The notes under the pieces are model-generated. The model did no database searches and was not told the DNA's origin. It was given only the letters and a program-made list of their open reading frames with translations. Below, piece by piece: positions 53,601 to 63,082 of a stretch of DNA of 64,000 nucleotides. Every line of letters begins with the position of its first letter. The first letter of the stretch is position 1. The stretch is from Sphingomonas sp. IC-11 (lineage in GTDB: Bacteria > Pseudomonadota > Alphaproteobacteria > Sphingomonadales > Sphingomonadaceae): the NCBI RefSeq assembly GCF_021043365.1, contig NZ_JAJNDU010000002.1, forward strand, positions 1 through 64,000. The letters are read 5' to 3'. The translations under genes were made by a program, and so were the position numbers.

Positions 53601-54767
53601 TTAGATCGCATTGGCGAAGATCGCGGAACTCACCGTCGGCGCGCCCGGGCCGCCGGCGAGCAGGCACGTCCGCGCACCGGCGACTAGGTTGGCGCTTTCC
53701 CCGCGCAGCTGGCGGACTGCTTCGATGGGCAGGCCAATGCCGTGGATGAAGCCTTGCGCGAGATTGCCACCCGAGGTGTTGATCGGCAGCTTGCCGCCAT
53801 CGACGATGAGGTTGTCGAAGCGGATCACCTCCGTCGCATTTTCGTAGGTGCAGAAGCCGTGATCGATTAGCGACATGACGCCCTGCGCGTCGAAATTCTC
53901 GTAAAGCTGGACCACGTCGATGTCGGCGGGGGTGAGGCCGGTGTCGGCATAAAGCCGCTTCGCCAGCCCGCGGAAGCCGGCGGTGACATAAAGGTCGGCG
54001 TCGTCATTTTCGAGCAGGTCGCCCCAGCCGGCCTCGGCGCCTTGTGCGCAGCCGAGCATATAGACCGGCGGCTTGGCCAGATCGCGCGCGCGCTCGGCGG
54101 ACACCATTAGCAAGGCGCCGGCACCATCATTCTCGCGGCTGCAATCGAACAGGCGGAAGGGTTCGGCAATGAGGCGTGATTGCCGCAACTGCTCGACGTC
54201 GAACGTCTGGCCGTAGCTCACCGCCTCCGGGTTGCGGCTGCCGTGATGATAGGAGGCGCGGACCAGTTCCTCGACGATGTCGCGGGGGACGCCGTGGTGG
54301 TCGAACAACCGTGTCGCTCGCACGGCGCAGGCCTGCGCCGGCGAAACCATGCCGGTCGCGCGCAGGTGATCGTTAAGATGGTGGGCCATCACGGCGGCCG
54401 ACATGCGGCCGCTCGACCCCTCTACCAACGCGCGGAAAATGACGACTGCGCTGGCCTGACCGGACAGGATCGCCGCCGCCGCGACGCCGAATGCGCCGGC
54501 GATCCCGCCGCCGCCGCCGCCCCAGACCTGCGCCGACCAGCGCAATTCGCGGCTGCCGAGTTCGGGCATCAGGCGGACGGGTTCGTTCTTGTCGTCGCCA
54601 TAGGAGACGAAGCCGTCGATCTCGGCCGGATCAAAACCGGCCTCGTCGCAGGCAGCGAGGATCGCTTCCACCAGCACGCTGCGTTCGGGCAGCGGTGAGG
54701 CGCCGCGCTTATATTGCTTCAGGCCGACGCCGGCGATGGCGGTGGTGCCGTAGAGGGGATGCGTCAC
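53601..54767 (-). CDS. Thiolase-like protein (lipid-transfer/aldolase type)
   Basis: A 388-residue protein of the SCP2-thiolase-like group. Thiolase landmarks remain (GGGGGGIAGAFGVAAAAI, NTSGGNLAQGFIHGIG, AGGPGAPTVSS), but the catalytic Cys expected before the Gly-rich stretch is absent (SAQVWGG). Loss of this Cys and the DUF35 partner encoded next door recall the Ltp aldolases of steroid side-chain breakdown, which do retro-aldol cleavage of acyl-CoAs. GTG at 54767 overlaps the DUF35 stop. The long open frame upstream is a shadow. It probably acts on a CoA-linked intermediate. Confidence 0.85.
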   Translation of the reverse strand: MTHPLYGTTAIAGVGLKQYKRGASPLPERSVLVEAILAACDEAGFDPAEIDGFVSYGDDKNEPVRLMPELGSRELRWSAQVWGGGGGGIAGAFGVAAAAILSGQASAVVIFRALVEGSSGRMSAAVMAHHLNDHLRATGMVSPAQACAVRATRLFDHHGVPRDIVEELVRASYHHGSRNPEAVSYGQTFDVEQLRQSRLIAEPFRLFDCSRENDGAGALLMVSAERARDLAKPPVYMLGCAQGAEAGWGDLLENDDADLYVTAGFRGLAKRLYADTGLTPADIDVVQLYENFDAQGVMSLIDHGFCTYENATEVIRFDNLIVDGGKLPINTSGGNLAQGFIHGIGLPIEAVRQLRGESANLVAGARTCLLAGGPGAPTVSSAIFANAI

Positions 54768-55165
54768 GCGGCACGGCTCCAGATGATGGTGGGAATGGAG
54801 TCGTCGCCGGCCTGGGTGCGGCCGATCTGGCCGGTCAGCTTTTCGCCCAATATGGGATCGATCCGGTCGGGATCGTCGAGCCGCCCGAGCAGGCGGATGC
54901 CGCAATCCTCAATCTCCGCCAGCACGGTCGTGAACGGCAGGCCGAGCGACTCGGCCCCGCCAAAGGCGTGCCACGTGCGTGTCCAGGAGAAGACCGTGGC
55001 CGCCATCGGCCGCTCGACCCAATGGACGCCGGTGGTGCCGCACGCGCCGCAGCGATGGCCAGCGGGCCAGATCCAGCGGTCGCAGCCGTCACAGCGCGGC
55101 AGCGTCAGTTTTCCCTCTTCCAAACCGTTCCAGTAAGGTGCGTCCGCGCCGTCCGCTCGGCTCAT
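54764..55165 (-). CDS. DUF35 zinc-ribbon/OB-fold protein
   Basis: A 133-residue protein with a rubredoxin-like zinc ribbon, Cys25, Cys28, Cys39 and Cys42 (RCDGCDR, HRCGACG), followed by an OB-fold (about 50-125; VFSWTRTWHAFGG is typical). DUF35 proteins are obligate partners of thiolase-like enzymes. Four-base overlaps with the thiolase-like gene and the P450 gene mean the three are made together. Confidence 0.9.
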   Translation of the reverse strand: MSRADGADAPYWNGLEEGKLTLPRCDGCDRWIWPAGHRCGACGTTGVHWVERPMAATVFSWTRTWHAFGGAESLGLPFTTVLAEIEDCGIRLLGRLDDPDRIDPILGEKLTGQIGRTQAGDDSIPTIIWSRAA

Positions 55166-56403
55166 GCTCCGGTCCGTTCAACAGGTGTCCACTCGAGCGG
55201 CAGGTTCTCGAGCGCCATGACCGTGCCGGTGCGAACCGCGTGCTTTTCGCCTGCCACCGGCTTGAACGACGGGATTCGCTTCACCCATTCTTCAGTGAGG
55301 ATGCGCAGCTCCGCGCGGCCGAGGACGTGGCCGATGCACAGATGCGGCCCGCTGGAGAAGGTGAGGTGCGCGGTGCGCTTGCGATCGATGTCGAACGCAT
55401 TGGGTGCATCGAACTTTGCGGGGTCGCGGCTGCCCAGGCACAGGACGCACAACACCATCTCGCCCGGTTTGAATGTGGCCGCGCCGATCGTTTGTTCCTG
55501 CACTACGAGGCGCGGCGTGTTGACGACGCCGTAAAGGCGGATCGCCTCGTCGGCGAAGGCGGGGATCAGCGACGGGTCGGCGGCGAGGCGGGCCTGCAAC
55601 TCGGGCATCTGCGCCAGCTGCTGATAGGCGAAGCCGGTGACGTTGGTGACGGTGTCCATGCCGCCGAGGAACAGGACGAAGCTCATGGCGAGGATTTCGT
55701 CCTCGTTCATCGTCCGCCCGCCGATGTCGACGGTGATGAAGTGGCTCATCAACTTGTCGTCGGGATTTGCGCGCTTTTCCTCGATCAACGCCTTCATCTC
55801 GCCCAGGATCAGGCCGGACAGGCGCCCCATTTCCTCGGCGTTGTTCTGATTGTCGAAGAATGCTTCCGCCAGTTCGCGAAATTCGCGCAGGCGGGCGAGG
55901 TCCATGCCCATCAGCTCCATGAAGACACTGACGGGGAAGACCTTGGACACGTCACCCTGAAAGTCGCAGCGGCCGCTCGCGGCGACCTGATCCACCAGCT
56001 TCTGCGCCCAATCGCGGATCTGCGGCTCGATCGCCTTGATCGCGACCGGGCCGAACATCGGCATCATCGCGCGGCGGTACGGCAGGTTCTCGGGCGGGTC
56101 GAGGCTCAGGGGGATGAAGAAGGGCGGGTTCGCGACACGCGGGATTTGCATTTCGCGAACGGAGAAATGCTCGGGGTCGGTGACAACAGCGGTGATCGCG
56201 TCAAACGCCTTCACGATCCAGTGACCGCCGTTCAGCGTCGTCCAGAAGACCGGCGGCGCATCGGTGAGCGCGGCGGCATAAGTGCCCTGCACGTCCTCGC
56301 CGATGCGCGCATCGGCATAGATGTCGAAATCGAAGACGAGTTCGGGCGGCACGTGCGCGGGCACGGGACGGGGCGCGGCGGCAACGGCGGCATGAGCGTT
56401 CAT
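55162..56403 (-). CDS. Cytochrome P450
   Basis: A 413-residue soluble bacterial P450. The haem Cys is about residue 356 in FSSGPHLCIGHVLGRAEL, the K-helix ExxR is EAIR, the I-helix reads FLGGMDTVTN with the conserved Asp-Thr pair, and PPENLPYRRAMMPMF is the usual heme-contact region. The length and motifs fit ferredoxin-dependent class I enzymes. ATG at 56403 lies 10 bases after the ligase stop; the upstream frame overlaps that gene. A ferredoxin reductase is encoded at 63127, but no ferredoxin is in the window. It probably hydroxylates the substrate. Confidence 0.93.
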   Translation of the reverse strand: MNAHAAVAAAPRPVPAHVPPELVFDFDIYADARIGEDVQGTYAAALTDAPPVFWTTLNGGHWIVKAFDAITAVVTDPEHFSVREMQIPRVANPPFFIPLSLDPPENLPYRRAMMPMFGPVAIKAIEPQIRDWAQKLVDQVAASGRCDFQGDVSKVFPVSVFMELMGMDLARLREFRELAEAFFDNQNNAEEMGRLSGLILGEMKALIEEKRANPDDKLMSHFITVDIGGRTMNEDEILAMSFVLFLGGMDTVTNVTGFAYQQLAQMPELQARLAADPSLIPAFADEAIRLYGVVNTPRLVVQEQTIGAATFKPGEMVLCVLCLGSRDPAKFDAPNAFDIDRKRTAHLTFSSGPHLCIGHVLGRAELRILTEEWVKRIPSFKPVAGEKHAVRTGTVMALENLPLEWTPVERTGA

Positions 56404-56413
56404 GTGAGGCTCC

Positions 56414-57913
56414 TCAGCGGACGCGCGAGAGGCGCTCGTGCGCCCCGGCGTAGAGTTCACGCACTGCGGGCTTGGACAGCTTCCCCGTCGCGAGCCGCGG
56501 CAGCGGATCGGCGGAGAAGGCGACGTAGCGCGGCACTTTGTAGTTGGAGAGGTTGGTGTCGCAGTAGCGGATCAGCGCCGCGACATCGATTTCGGCGGGG
56601 CCGTGATAGACGACAAAGGGCGTCTCGCCGAACTTGGGATCAGGCGCGGCGATCGCCAGTGCCTCGGTGATGCCGGGGAACTCGCACACCACACGTTCCA
56701 CCTCGGCGGCGGAGATGTTGAGCCCGCCCGAGATGATGAGGTCCTTCAGCCGGTCAACGAAGGTGAGCAGACCGTTCTCGTCCAGCGTGCCAATGTCGCC
56801 GGAATAGAGCCAGCCGTCGCGGATCGTCTTCGCCGTTTCCGCCGGGTTACGCCAATAGCCCTGCATCATGCCAGGCGAGCGCATCACGATCTCGCCGGGC
56901 TCACCCGGATCGCAGTCCGTACCGTCGGGGCGCACGACCCGCAGGTCCATGAAGATGTTGCCCCAGCCGCATTTCTCGGGCGAGTCCATGGCGAGATGCT
57001 CGGGCATCATCGTCGCGTTGCCGCCAACCTCGGTCTGGCCATAGATTTGGCGAATGGTGACTCCCTTGGCCTTGTAGGTCTCCAGCAACTGGCGGCTGAC
57101 GCGCGCGCCGCCCGCCGTGGCGAGCTTAATCGACGACAGGTCGGCGTCGGCGAACTCGGGCAGGGCGGCGATGAACTCGAAAAAGGCCGGCACCGCGCCG
57201 AAGCAGGTGATCCGCTCTTGCTCAATCAGCCGAAGCGCATCGGCGGGAATGAACTGCGGCACCATGTAGATGGTGCAGCCTTGGGTCGTATAATGCATCA
57301 GCTGAACGAAGCCGGCCGAGGTGTTGAGCGGCGCAAGGCTGATGACCCGCGATCCAGGCGCGGAACTCGTCTCCTCCACTGCCCAGCTGGCGGCATAGGC
57401 CGTCATCGAGCGGTTCGTGAAGACGACGCCCTTCGGTTTGGCGGTGGAGCCCGAGGTCGCGATGATGACCACTGGCGCATCAGGCTGCGGATCGTGCGAC
57501 GGGGTGATCGGCGCGCCGTGGCGCAATGCGTCGATTTCCGTCATCGCGCGGGGCGAAAGACCGGCATCCGCCATATTCCTGCTATAAGCCGGATCAGCGA
57601 ATGAGATGGCTGGTTCGGTGGTTTCGACCAGTTCAGCGATTTCGCGCGGGGTGTAGCGGAAGTTGACCGGGTTCACGATCCCGCCGGCGCGGATCGTGCC
57701 CATGATCAGGGCGACATAGGCGAGGCTATTGGTGGCACAGATAGCAACGCGGTCACCCGGCTGGAGCCCGTCGGCGATCAGCATCGCAGCAACCCGGGCG
57801 GACCATTCGTGATAGTCGCGATACGTGAGCACATCGCCGTCGAGGACCACGGCCGGCTGATCGCCACGCATCCTGGCCCACCATGCGATGGCATTCGGCA
57901 ACGTCTGCGGCAT
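56414..57913 (-). CDS. AMP-dependent acyl-CoA ligase
   Basis: A 499-residue adenylate-forming ligase. The P-loop TSGSTAKPKG lies at 153-162, YGQTE is the A5 motif, GWLYSGDIGTLDENG and DRLKDLIISGGLNIS follow, and the catalytic Lys is in LATGKLSKPAVR. It is the first gene of the operon ligase-P450-DUF35-thiolase. It would turn a carboxylic acid into its CoA ester so that the thiolase-like enzyme can act later. Divergent from the GMC gene, with two copies of the TetR dyad in the shared promoter region. Confidence 0.9.
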   Translation of the reverse strand: MPQTLPNAIAWWARMRGDQPAVVLDGDVLTYRDYHEWSARVAAMLIADGLQPGDRVAICATNSLAYVALIMGTIRAGGIVNPVNFRYTPREIAELVETTEPAISFADPAYSRNMADAGLSPRAMTEIDALRHGAPITPSHDPQPDAPVVIIATSGSTAKPKGVVFTNRSMTAYAASWAVEETSSAPGSRVISLAPLNTSAGFVQLMHYTTQGCTIYMVPQFIPADALRLIEQERITCFGAVPAFFEFIAALPEFADADLSSIKLATAGGARVSRQLLETYKAKGVTIRQIYGQTEVGGNATMMPEHLAMDSPEKCGWGNIFMDLRVVRPDGTDCDPGEPGEIVMRSPGMMQGYWRNPAETAKTIRDGWLYSGDIGTLDENGLLTFVDRLKDLIISGGLNISAAEVERVVCEFPGITEALAIAAPDPKFGETPFVVYHGPAEIDVAALIRYCDTNLSNYKVPRYVAFSADPLPRLATGKLSKPAVRELYAGAHERLSRVR

Positions 57914-57982
57914 ACGTCCCTCTCCGACGCCAGCTTGGCCGGCGTACGTTCTCCTTGTTGTTACTGAAGCTAAAAAGGCGTC

Positions 57983-58001
57983 AACCTAATAGCAATAGTT
58001 T
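57983..58001. promoter_or_regulatory. TetR-type operator 1 (ligase/GMC promoter)
   Basis: AACCTA-N7-TAGTTT, one mismatch from the AACCTA-N7-TAGGTT dyad at 63083-63101. It is 70 bases upstream of the ligase ATG. Confidence 0.6.
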
Positions 58002-58041
58002 TTTCTCTATCTGGGACTTGTCGTCGTGCGTCCGATGACGT

Positions 58042-58060
58042 TACCTATTCACCGTAGGTT
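58042..58060. promoter_or_regulatory. TetR-type operator 2 (ligase/GMC promoter)
   Basis: TACCTA-N7-TAGGTT, one mismatch from the perfect dyad, 42 bases upstream of the GMC start. Confidence 0.65.
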
Positions 58061-58101
58061 GAGCGGCACGCGATGCTGCCGACCCGGGAGAGGGCGCGCG
58101 A

Positions 58102-59712
58102 ATGGGCTACGATTATGTGATCGTGGGGGCGGGAGCAGCAGGATGCGTGCTGGCCTATCGCCTGTCTGAAGATCCCCACGTCGCGGTGTGCCTGATCGAG
58201 GCGGGGCCGCGCGACACGCACCCTTTCATCGCCATGCCCAAAGGGCTCGCCAAGGTGATGGCCGATCCCAAGCACCTATGGGCTTATGCCAGTCAGCCCG
58301 ACGCCTGCACCGGCGAACAATCCGAAATGTGGGTGCGCGGACGCGTGCTGGGCGGATCTACCTCTACCAACGGCATGATGTACGTGCGCGGGCAGCCAGC
58401 CGATTTCGACGCGATCGCGGAAGTGTCGAGCGACGACTGGAGCTGGCAGCATATCGGCGCGGCCTATGCGGCGCTGGAAGGGCATGAGCTGGGCGCGGCA
58501 GAAACCCGTGGCGCCGCCGGCCCGCTCAAGGTGACCATGCCGACGCTGCGCGACAAATTGTCGGAGGCGCAGATCGCCGCAGGCGAGGCGATGGGGTGGC
58601 CGCGCAAGGAAGATGTCAACGCGCCCGACAATGGTGACGGCATTGGCTTCACGCCGCGCACCATCTCCGGCGGCAAGCGGCAGAGCGCCGCAACCGCTTT
58701 CCTGCGCCCGGCGGAGAAGCGCGCCAATCTGACGGTGATGACCGACTGCACGGTCGATCGCGTTACCTTTAACGGCAAGCGGGCCACCGGAGTTGAGGTG
58801 GTGCGCGCTGGCAAGCGCGAGGCGCTGGCGGCGAAGGGTGAGGTGATCGTCTGCGGCGGCGCAATGGCGAGTCCCGGCGTGCTCGAGCGCTCGGGCATCG
58901 GCGACCGCGACCGACTGGCCGCGCTCGGCATTCCCTTGATCCACCACAATCCGGAAGTCGGCGAAGGGCTCATCGAACATCGCGGGCTGATTGTGCAGTG
59001 GAAGGTCAAACGCGACATTTCGCAGAACAAGCAGTTCCATGGCTGGCGGCTTCTGCGGTCCGCTGCGCGATATTACCTGACTCGCTCAGGCCCGATGGCA
59101 GCCGCTGCATATGAGATCGGTGGCTGGTTCCGCACGCGACCGGGGCTGAACCGGCCCGATGCGCAGATGCTGGTTGCGCCATTCTCGTTCGATTTCGCCA
59201 AGCAGCGGCAGGATGTCGAGCGCTTTCCCGGTATGCACGTTGTTGTCTATCCGCTGCGTCCGTCCTCGCGCGGCAGCATCCATATCACTACCCGTGATCC
59301 GGATGCGGCGGCGTCGTTCCGGCCGAATTACCGCGCTAACGAGGAAGACCGTGCCGCCATGATCGGCGCAATCCGGGTAGTGCGCGATTACGTCCGCCAA
59401 CCGCCGCTCGGCGAGCTGGTCGGCCAGGAGACCATGCCGGGCGCGCAATACGAAACCGACGAGCAAATTCTGCAAGCATACGATCGCTATGGCACCTGCG
59501 GCTATCATGCGGTCGGCAGCTGCCGAATGGGAAGTGACGCGGCGTCCGTGGTGGACCCCCAACTGCGCGTGCGCGGGGTCGACGGCCTGCGCGTCATGGA
59601 CACCTCGATCATGCCCACAATCCCGGCTGGCAATACGCAGGGCCCGACCATGGCAATGGCATGGCGCGCTGCGGACCTGATCCTTCGCGATCGGGTCGCC
59701 TTGCAGGAATGA
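58102..59712 (+). CDS. GMC family oxidoreductase
   Basis: A 536-residue FAD alcohol or sugar oxidoreductase of the GMC family. The FAD site GAGAAG is at 10-15, signature 1 is GGSTSTNGMMYVRGQPADFD, signature 2 is GGAMASPGVLERSGIG, and the catalytic His is about residue 469 in GYHAVGSCRMG. No signal peptide, so cytoplasmic like choline dehydrogenase relatives. Likely job in the cluster is oxidation of an alcohol made by the P450. TetR-type sites lie in front of it. Substrate unknown. Confidence 0.92.
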   Translation: MGYDYVIVGAGAAGCVLAYRLSEDPHVAVCLIEAGPRDTHPFIAMPKGLAKVMADPKHLWAYASQPDACTGEQSEMWVRGRVLGGSTSTNGMMYVRGQPADFDAIAEVSSDDWSWQHIGAAYAALEGHELGAAETRGAAGPLKVTMPTLRDKLSEAQIAAGEAMGWPRKEDVNAPDNGDGIGFTPRTISGGKRQSAATAFLRPAEKRANLTVMTDCTVDRVTFNGKRATGVEVVRAGKREALAAKGEVIVCGGAMASPGVLERSGIGDRDRLAALGIPLIHHNPEVGEGLIEHRGLIVQWKVKRDISQNKQFHGWRLLRSAARYYLTRSGPMAAAAYEIGGWFRTRPGLNRPDAQMLVAPFSFDFAKQRQDVERFPGMHVVVYPLRPSSRGSIHITTRDPDAAASFRPNYRANEEDRAAMIGAIRVVRDYVRQPPLGELVGQETMPGAQYETDEQILQAYDRYGTCGYHAVGSCRMGSDAASVVDPQLRVRGVDGLRVMDTSIMPTIPAGNTQGPTMAMAWRAADLILRDRVALQE

Positions 59713-59716
59713 TCAA

Positions 59717-59735
59717 TATCTATTGACATTAGGTT
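59717..59735. promoter_or_regulatory. TetR-type operator 3 (TonB receptor promoter)
   Basis: TATCTA-N7-TAGGTT, two mismatches in the left arm. It lies in the 92-base gap between the GMC gene and the TonB receptor gene. Confidence 0.55.
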
Positions 59736-59804
59736 TGTTACGGCCGAATTCTCGGCCGCGCGACAGAAGATCGCACCACGTGTTTCCAGAGAGGATGTTG
59801 AAGG

Positions 59805-62285
59805 ATGAAGCGTTCCTTGCGGCTCGCCTTGGTGGCGCTGACCTCCACCACAGCCATTGTGCCCCTGACCGTGCAGGCGCAGACGGCGCAGGAGCCCGCG
59901 ACCGGCGGGGTCGAGGCATCCGCGACCGGCGAAACCCGCCCCGCGAACACGACGCCTTCTGCAGCCGGCGATGGCGAGATCATCATCACCGCCCGGCGCC
60001 GTGACGAGCGTCTGCTCGACGCGCCGGTCGCGGTCACCGCAGTCGGCGGCGAGACGCTGACCCAATATCAGGCAACCCGCGTCAGCGATATCGCGACGCT
60101 GGTGCCCTCGCTGATTGCTGGCAAGGCAGCATCAGGCTCTTCCGCCAGCATCTTCCTGCGCGGCGTCGGCTCGACCGCGCTGAGCGCCGGCTTCGACCAG
60201 TCAGTGTCGTTCGTCATCGACGGCCTGCCGATGAGCCGCGGGCGCGAGATCAGCCTCCCGCAGTTCGACATCCAGCGCGTCGAGGTTCTGAAGGGCCCGC
60301 AGGCCTTGTTCTTCGGCAAGAACACCACCGGCGGCCTGATCAGCGTATCGAGCAACAACCCGACCAATACGTTCGAGGGCGGGATCAAGGGCGGGTACGG
60401 GTTCAATGCCGACGAACATTATGTCGAGGGGTATCTGTCCGGCCCGGTATCCGACACGCTGCGAGCGCGTGTCGCCGGCCGTTATTCCAAGGCGAAGGGT
60501 GCCTTCACCAACACGGCGGCGGATGAGTACACCAACTACATACCCGGCCAGTTCCGCACCCGCGACCGCGACCGGCGCGGCTTTTCGGAAGCCTATGGCG
60601 CTCGTGGCACGATCGAATGGGAGCCGAGCAGCGCATTCAACCTGCAGGTGAAGGGCGGCTTCACAAAGGTGAAGGATGGCGGTCCCACCGACATCGTGGA
60701 ACGGCTGTGCGGGGGCGGACGCACCACCCCGCTTGCGGCGAATGGTATACCGCCCAGCCCCAATGCGGATTGCCGCATTAACGGGCGATCGGACCAGTCC
60801 GCCATCCCCATTCAGGTGGCTGAGGCCAATTATCGCTATGCCCGCGACGGCAACATGTACGGCGATTTCGCGTCGCAATACGGCATCGTGACCGCCAACG
60901 TGACGAGCGATCCGTTCGATGTCACGTCCATCACCGGCTATTATCACTTCCGCCAATATGATCTGAACAACGTGTCGGGCGAAGCTTATCCGGCCGGGTT
61001 CAGCCAGCTCGCCGATTTTGATCAGTTTTCGCAGGAATTACGGTTCCAGTCCAAGTTCGACGGGCCGTTTAACATTCTGTTCGGCGGCTTCTATGCGCAC
61101 GGCGATTTCGTCTTCAATACCGATGCCTATTTTGCGCCGGTGCCGTTTGATCCGGGTACGGGCACGTACGTCAGCTTCAAGCGCGACAATGGCTTCAAGA
61201 CTGACTCCATGTCGGTGTTCGCCGAAGGAACGCTCAATCTGTCGGAGCAGTTCGAACTGTCGGCCGGGGCGCGCTATAGCCTGGAAGCACGCGACAGCTA
61301 CCAGCGCTCACTGCCGGCGAACGCAGCCTTTGCTGCGGCCTTCCCCGGTGGGATCGTCGTGACCGACCGCTACCGGGACGACAACATTTCGCCGCAGGCG
61401 ACGATCCGGTTCAAGCCGGATACCGACACCACGCTGTACGCCTCGTACAAGCAGGGCTTCAAGGCGGGCGGCTTCAACATCTCGCAGGCGCTGACGCCGG
61501 CCCCGACCGCCGTGTTACAGGATCAGGGCCGTTTCGGCGCGGAGACGGCAGAGGGTGGCGAGATCGGCTATCGCACGCTGGCCTTCGGTCGCCGGCTGAC
61601 CTTCAGCCTGACGGCGTATCGCTACGAATATAAGGATCTGCAGGTCCAGTTCTTTGACCCAACCACCGTGTCGCTCACCGCGGGCAATGCCGGCAAGCTG
61701 CGCACGCAGGGCGTGGAAGCAGACTTCAACTTCCGCGTGCCGGGGATCGACGGCTTCAGCCTGCGTGGTGCGGCAGCCTATAACGACGTCAAATACCAGG
61801 ACTATATCGGCCAATGCTATCCTGGGCAGACAATCGCGCTGGGCTGCAATCTCCAGCCCGCCGGCGGTGTCTTCAACGCGCAGGATTATGACGGTCGCAC
61901 GCCCCCGAAGGCGCCCAAGTTCGCCGGACGCGCCGGCTTCACGTTCGAAGTGCCGGTGACCGACTCGGGATGGTCGGTGCGTGCCTCCAGTGATGTGAGC
62001 TATACGTCGAAGTATAATTTTACCGATGCGCTCCGCCCCGATGCCATTCAGAAGGGATATGCGAAGCTCGACGCGGCACTGGCGCTCAACGGTCCGGACG
62101 AACGCTGGACGCTGTCGGTGATCGGCCGCAACCTCACCAACAAGCTGGTAGTCACGGCCGCGAACGACATTCCGTTCACGGGCGGAACCGGCGGCGGGAC
62201 GGCCGGCCCAGGCGTCACCGCCGACATGTCTGCCTTTGTCGACAATCCGCGCGAAGTGTTCGTGGAACTGGCGTTCAAGTTCTGA
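59805..62285 (+). CDS. TonB-dependent receptor of the P450 cluster
   Basis: An 826-residue outer-membrane receptor. The signal peptide is about 1-26 (PLTVQAQ), the TonB-box region is EIIITARRRDERLLDAP, and the plug has EVLKGPQALFFGKNTTGGLISV. The C-terminus ends VFVELAFKF with Phe. It is the sphingomonad catabolic receptor type and probably imports the substrate degraded by the cluster. ATG at 59805 follows AGAGGATG; a strong terminator follows the stop. The gene has its own TetR-type operator. Confidence 0.92.
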   Translation: MKRSLRLALVALTSTTAIVPLTVQAQTAQEPATGGVEASATGETRPANTTPSAAGDGEIIITARRRDERLLDAPVAVTAVGGETLTQYQATRVSDIATLVPSLIAGKAASGSSASIFLRGVGSTALSAGFDQSVSFVIDGLPMSRGREISLPQFDIQRVEVLKGPQALFFGKNTTGGLISVSSNNPTNTFEGGIKGGYGFNADEHYVEGYLSGPVSDTLRARVAGRYSKAKGAFTNTAADEYTNYIPGQFRTRDRDRRGFSEAYGARGTIEWEPSSAFNLQVKGGFTKVKDGGPTDIVERLCGGGRTTPLAANGIPPSPNADCRINGRSDQSAIPIQVAEANYRYARDGNMYGDFASQYGIVTANVTSDPFDVTSITGYYHFRQYDLNNVSGEAYPAGFSQLADFDQFSQELRFQSKFDGPFNILFGGFYAHGDFVFNTDAYFAPVPFDPGTGTYVSFKRDNGFKTDSMSVFAEGTLNLSEQFELSAGARYSLEARDSYQRSLPANAAFAAAFPGGIVVTDRYRDDNISPQATIRFKPDTDTTLYASYKQGFKAGGFNISQALTPAPTAVLQDQGRFGAETAEGGEIGYRTLAFGRRLTFSLTAYRYEYKDLQVQFFDPTTVSLTAGNAGKLRTQGVEADFNFRVPGIDGFSLRGAAAYNDVKYQDYIGQCYPGQTIALGCNLQPAGGVFNAQDYDGRTPPKAPKFAGRAGFTFEVPVTDSGWSVRASSDVSYTSKYNFTDALRPDAIQKGYAKLDAALALNGPDERWTLSVIGRNLTNKLVVTAANDIPFTGGTGGGTAGPGVTADMSAFVDNPREVFVELAFKF

Positions 62286-62311
62286 TCTGTTTCCTCCCGG
62301 GAAACCTCACA

Positions 62312-62340
62312 GGGGCGGTGGGTTCACCGCCCCTTTTTCT
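62312..62340 (+). terminator. Rho-independent terminator after the TonB receptor
   Basis: Stem GGGGCGGTG (62312-62320) and CACCGCCCC (62325-62333), loop GGTT, followed by TTTTT at 62334-62338. A classical intrinsic terminator, 26 bases after the stop codon at 62285. It also covers the end of the converging TetR gene. Confidence 0.93.
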
Positions 62341-62342
62341 TG

Positions 62343-63026
62343 TCACCTGCTGCCGTACCGCGCGCGGAGGCCGGCAAGCAGCACCTGCAATCCTTCCTTG
62401 AAGATCTCCTCGTCCGAGGGTGCGAGTTCAAGCGCCTCGGCAAGGCGGGGGAAATGGGCCGAATCCACCTCGGGCATGGCCGGGATGTGATGCGTTTCCG
62501 CCGCTGCCGCGAATAGCGACGAGCCATAAGTGAACTTCTCGATCACTTCGTGCACGATCATGTGCGTGGCGAGCGGATACGGGCAATCGCGCAAACCGGC
62601 CTCGTAGGCGGGGAGCATCAATCGCCGCGGAAAGAAGCGCAACGACAGCGGGGCGGCATTGGGATGGCGCAGGGCAACGCGGCGCGTCGCGCAGCTGAGT
62701 TCCACCATCCGCGTCTCCCAATCCGTCGACCATTCCTCCTGCTCGTGGCCGACTTCCGAAAGCAAACTGCGCGCGACCTCCGCGAGAAGTTCCTCCTTGT
62801 CACGGAAGTGGTGGTAGAGCGATGGCGCACTGACCCCCAGCTCCTTGGCCACAGCCTGCAGGCTCAGGGCGTCCAGACCCTTAGCATCGATGAGCCGTAA
62901 CGCCGCCGCAGCCGCCGCCTCACGCGTGATCAGCGGAGACGACGGGCGCCCTGCACGCGGCACGCGACGCTTGCCGTCAACGGTCGTCTTCGTCCTCTTC
63001 GCGACTGCCGGTGTCATGATGTTCAT
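62343..63026 (-). CDS. TetR/AcrR regulator of the P450 cluster
   Basis: A 227-residue regulator. The helix-turn-helix is at about 55-75 (ALSLQAVAKELGVSAPSLYHHF) after a basic N-terminal tail of about 30 residues. The C-terminal domain matches the other TetR of this window (50705). It diverges from the ferredoxin reductase gene; the perfect dyad AACCTA-N7-TAGGTT lies between them. Related dyads stand before the ligase/GMC pair and the TonB receptor. It is therefore the best candidate for the repressor of the whole cluster, autoregulated. The effector is unknown. Confidence 0.9.
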   Translation of the reverse strand: MNIMTPAVAKRTKTTVDGKRRVPRAGRPSSPLITREAAAAAALRLIDAKGLDALSLQAVAKELGVSAPSLYHHFRDKEELLAEVARSLLSEVGHEQEEWSTDWETRMVELSCATRRVALRHPNAAPLSLRFFPRRLMLPAYEAGLRDCPYPLATHMIVHEVIEKFTYGSSLFAAAAETHHIPAMPEVDSAHFPRLAEALELAPSDEEIFKEGLQVLLAGLRARYGSR

Positions 63027-63082
63027 GCCACTAAGCTAACCGGCTTACTGCTTGACGGCCAGAGCTTGCGCTGCGTAGCGTT

